The position numbers were made by a program, and so were the translations under genes. This document shows, piece after piece, positions 6,208 to 6,215 of a DNA stretch of 6,215 bases (its first letter is position 1; each line of letters starts with the position of its first letter). The notes below the pieces were generated by a model. That model had not been told where the DNA came from, ran no database searches, and worked only from the letters and a program-made list of their open reading frames with translations. Source of the DNA: Chloroflexota bacterium (lineage in GTDB: Bacteria; Chloroflexota; UBA6077; JADZDV01); the NCBI GenBank assembly GCA_020850915.1, contig JADZDV010000371.1, positions 1 through 6,215 of the forward strand, read 5' to 3'.

Positions 6208-6215
6208 CATAAACA

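Noticed and set aside
1..6215. Search for CRISPR repeats, direct repeats, IS ends, tRNA or other structured RNA genes
   Set aside because: By eye I found no regularly spaced repeats, terminal inverted repeats with a transposase, or cloverleaf-like segments. Nearly the whole window is coding.

Overview
The window is GC-rich bacterial chromosome carrying ordinary housekeeping genes. The strong third-position GC bias, the non-ATG starts and the gene set fit a Chloroflexota-like bacterium (Thermomicrobia/Sphaerobacter type). That set is a YfhO-type membrane protein, ScpB, L21-L27-L31, a DUF1385 protein and TatC. The phylum is an inference from style and gene content, because no marker gene settles it by eye. 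I see no transposase, phage gene, CRISPR array, tRNA or rRNA.

Layout. Positions 1-2501 hold the 3' part of a large plus-strand gene for a YfhO-family polytopic membrane protein whose start lies left of the window. Its stop overlaps the start of scpB (2498-3025) in an ATGA junction, so the two are very likely co-transcribed and translationally coupled. After the scpB stop the same frame stays open for 102 more sense codons. The part from ATG 3128 to 3334 is annotated as a small unrecognised ORF. A good sigma-70-type promoter (3374-3403) then starts a ribosomal protein operon: rplU (L21, 3460-3798), rpmA (L27, GTG start, 3788-4066) and rpmE (L31, TTG start, 4056-4268). Consecutive genes overlap by 11 nt at both junctions. 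A DUF1385 membrane protein gene (4335-5255) follows in the same direction after a 66-nt gap containing a hairpin. The last gene, tatC (6165-5365, minus strand), converges on DUF1385, and the 109-nt gap between them contains a hairpin.

How they work together. L21, L27 and L31 are all 50S subunit proteins, so the central operon serves ribosome assembly. ScpB is the winged-helix partner of ScpA and SMC in chromosome condensation and segregation. TatC is the substrate-receptor subunit of the twin-arginine translocase. The YfhO-like protein probably acts in cell-surface glycan or lipid-linked sugar chemistry. The DUF1385 protein has no established function known to me.

I did not find a clearly new biological system. 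The observations most worth checking are the unexplained open frame after scpB, the doubly overlapped L21-L27-L31 operon with its promoter and leader hairpin, and the separation of scpB and tatC from their usual partners.
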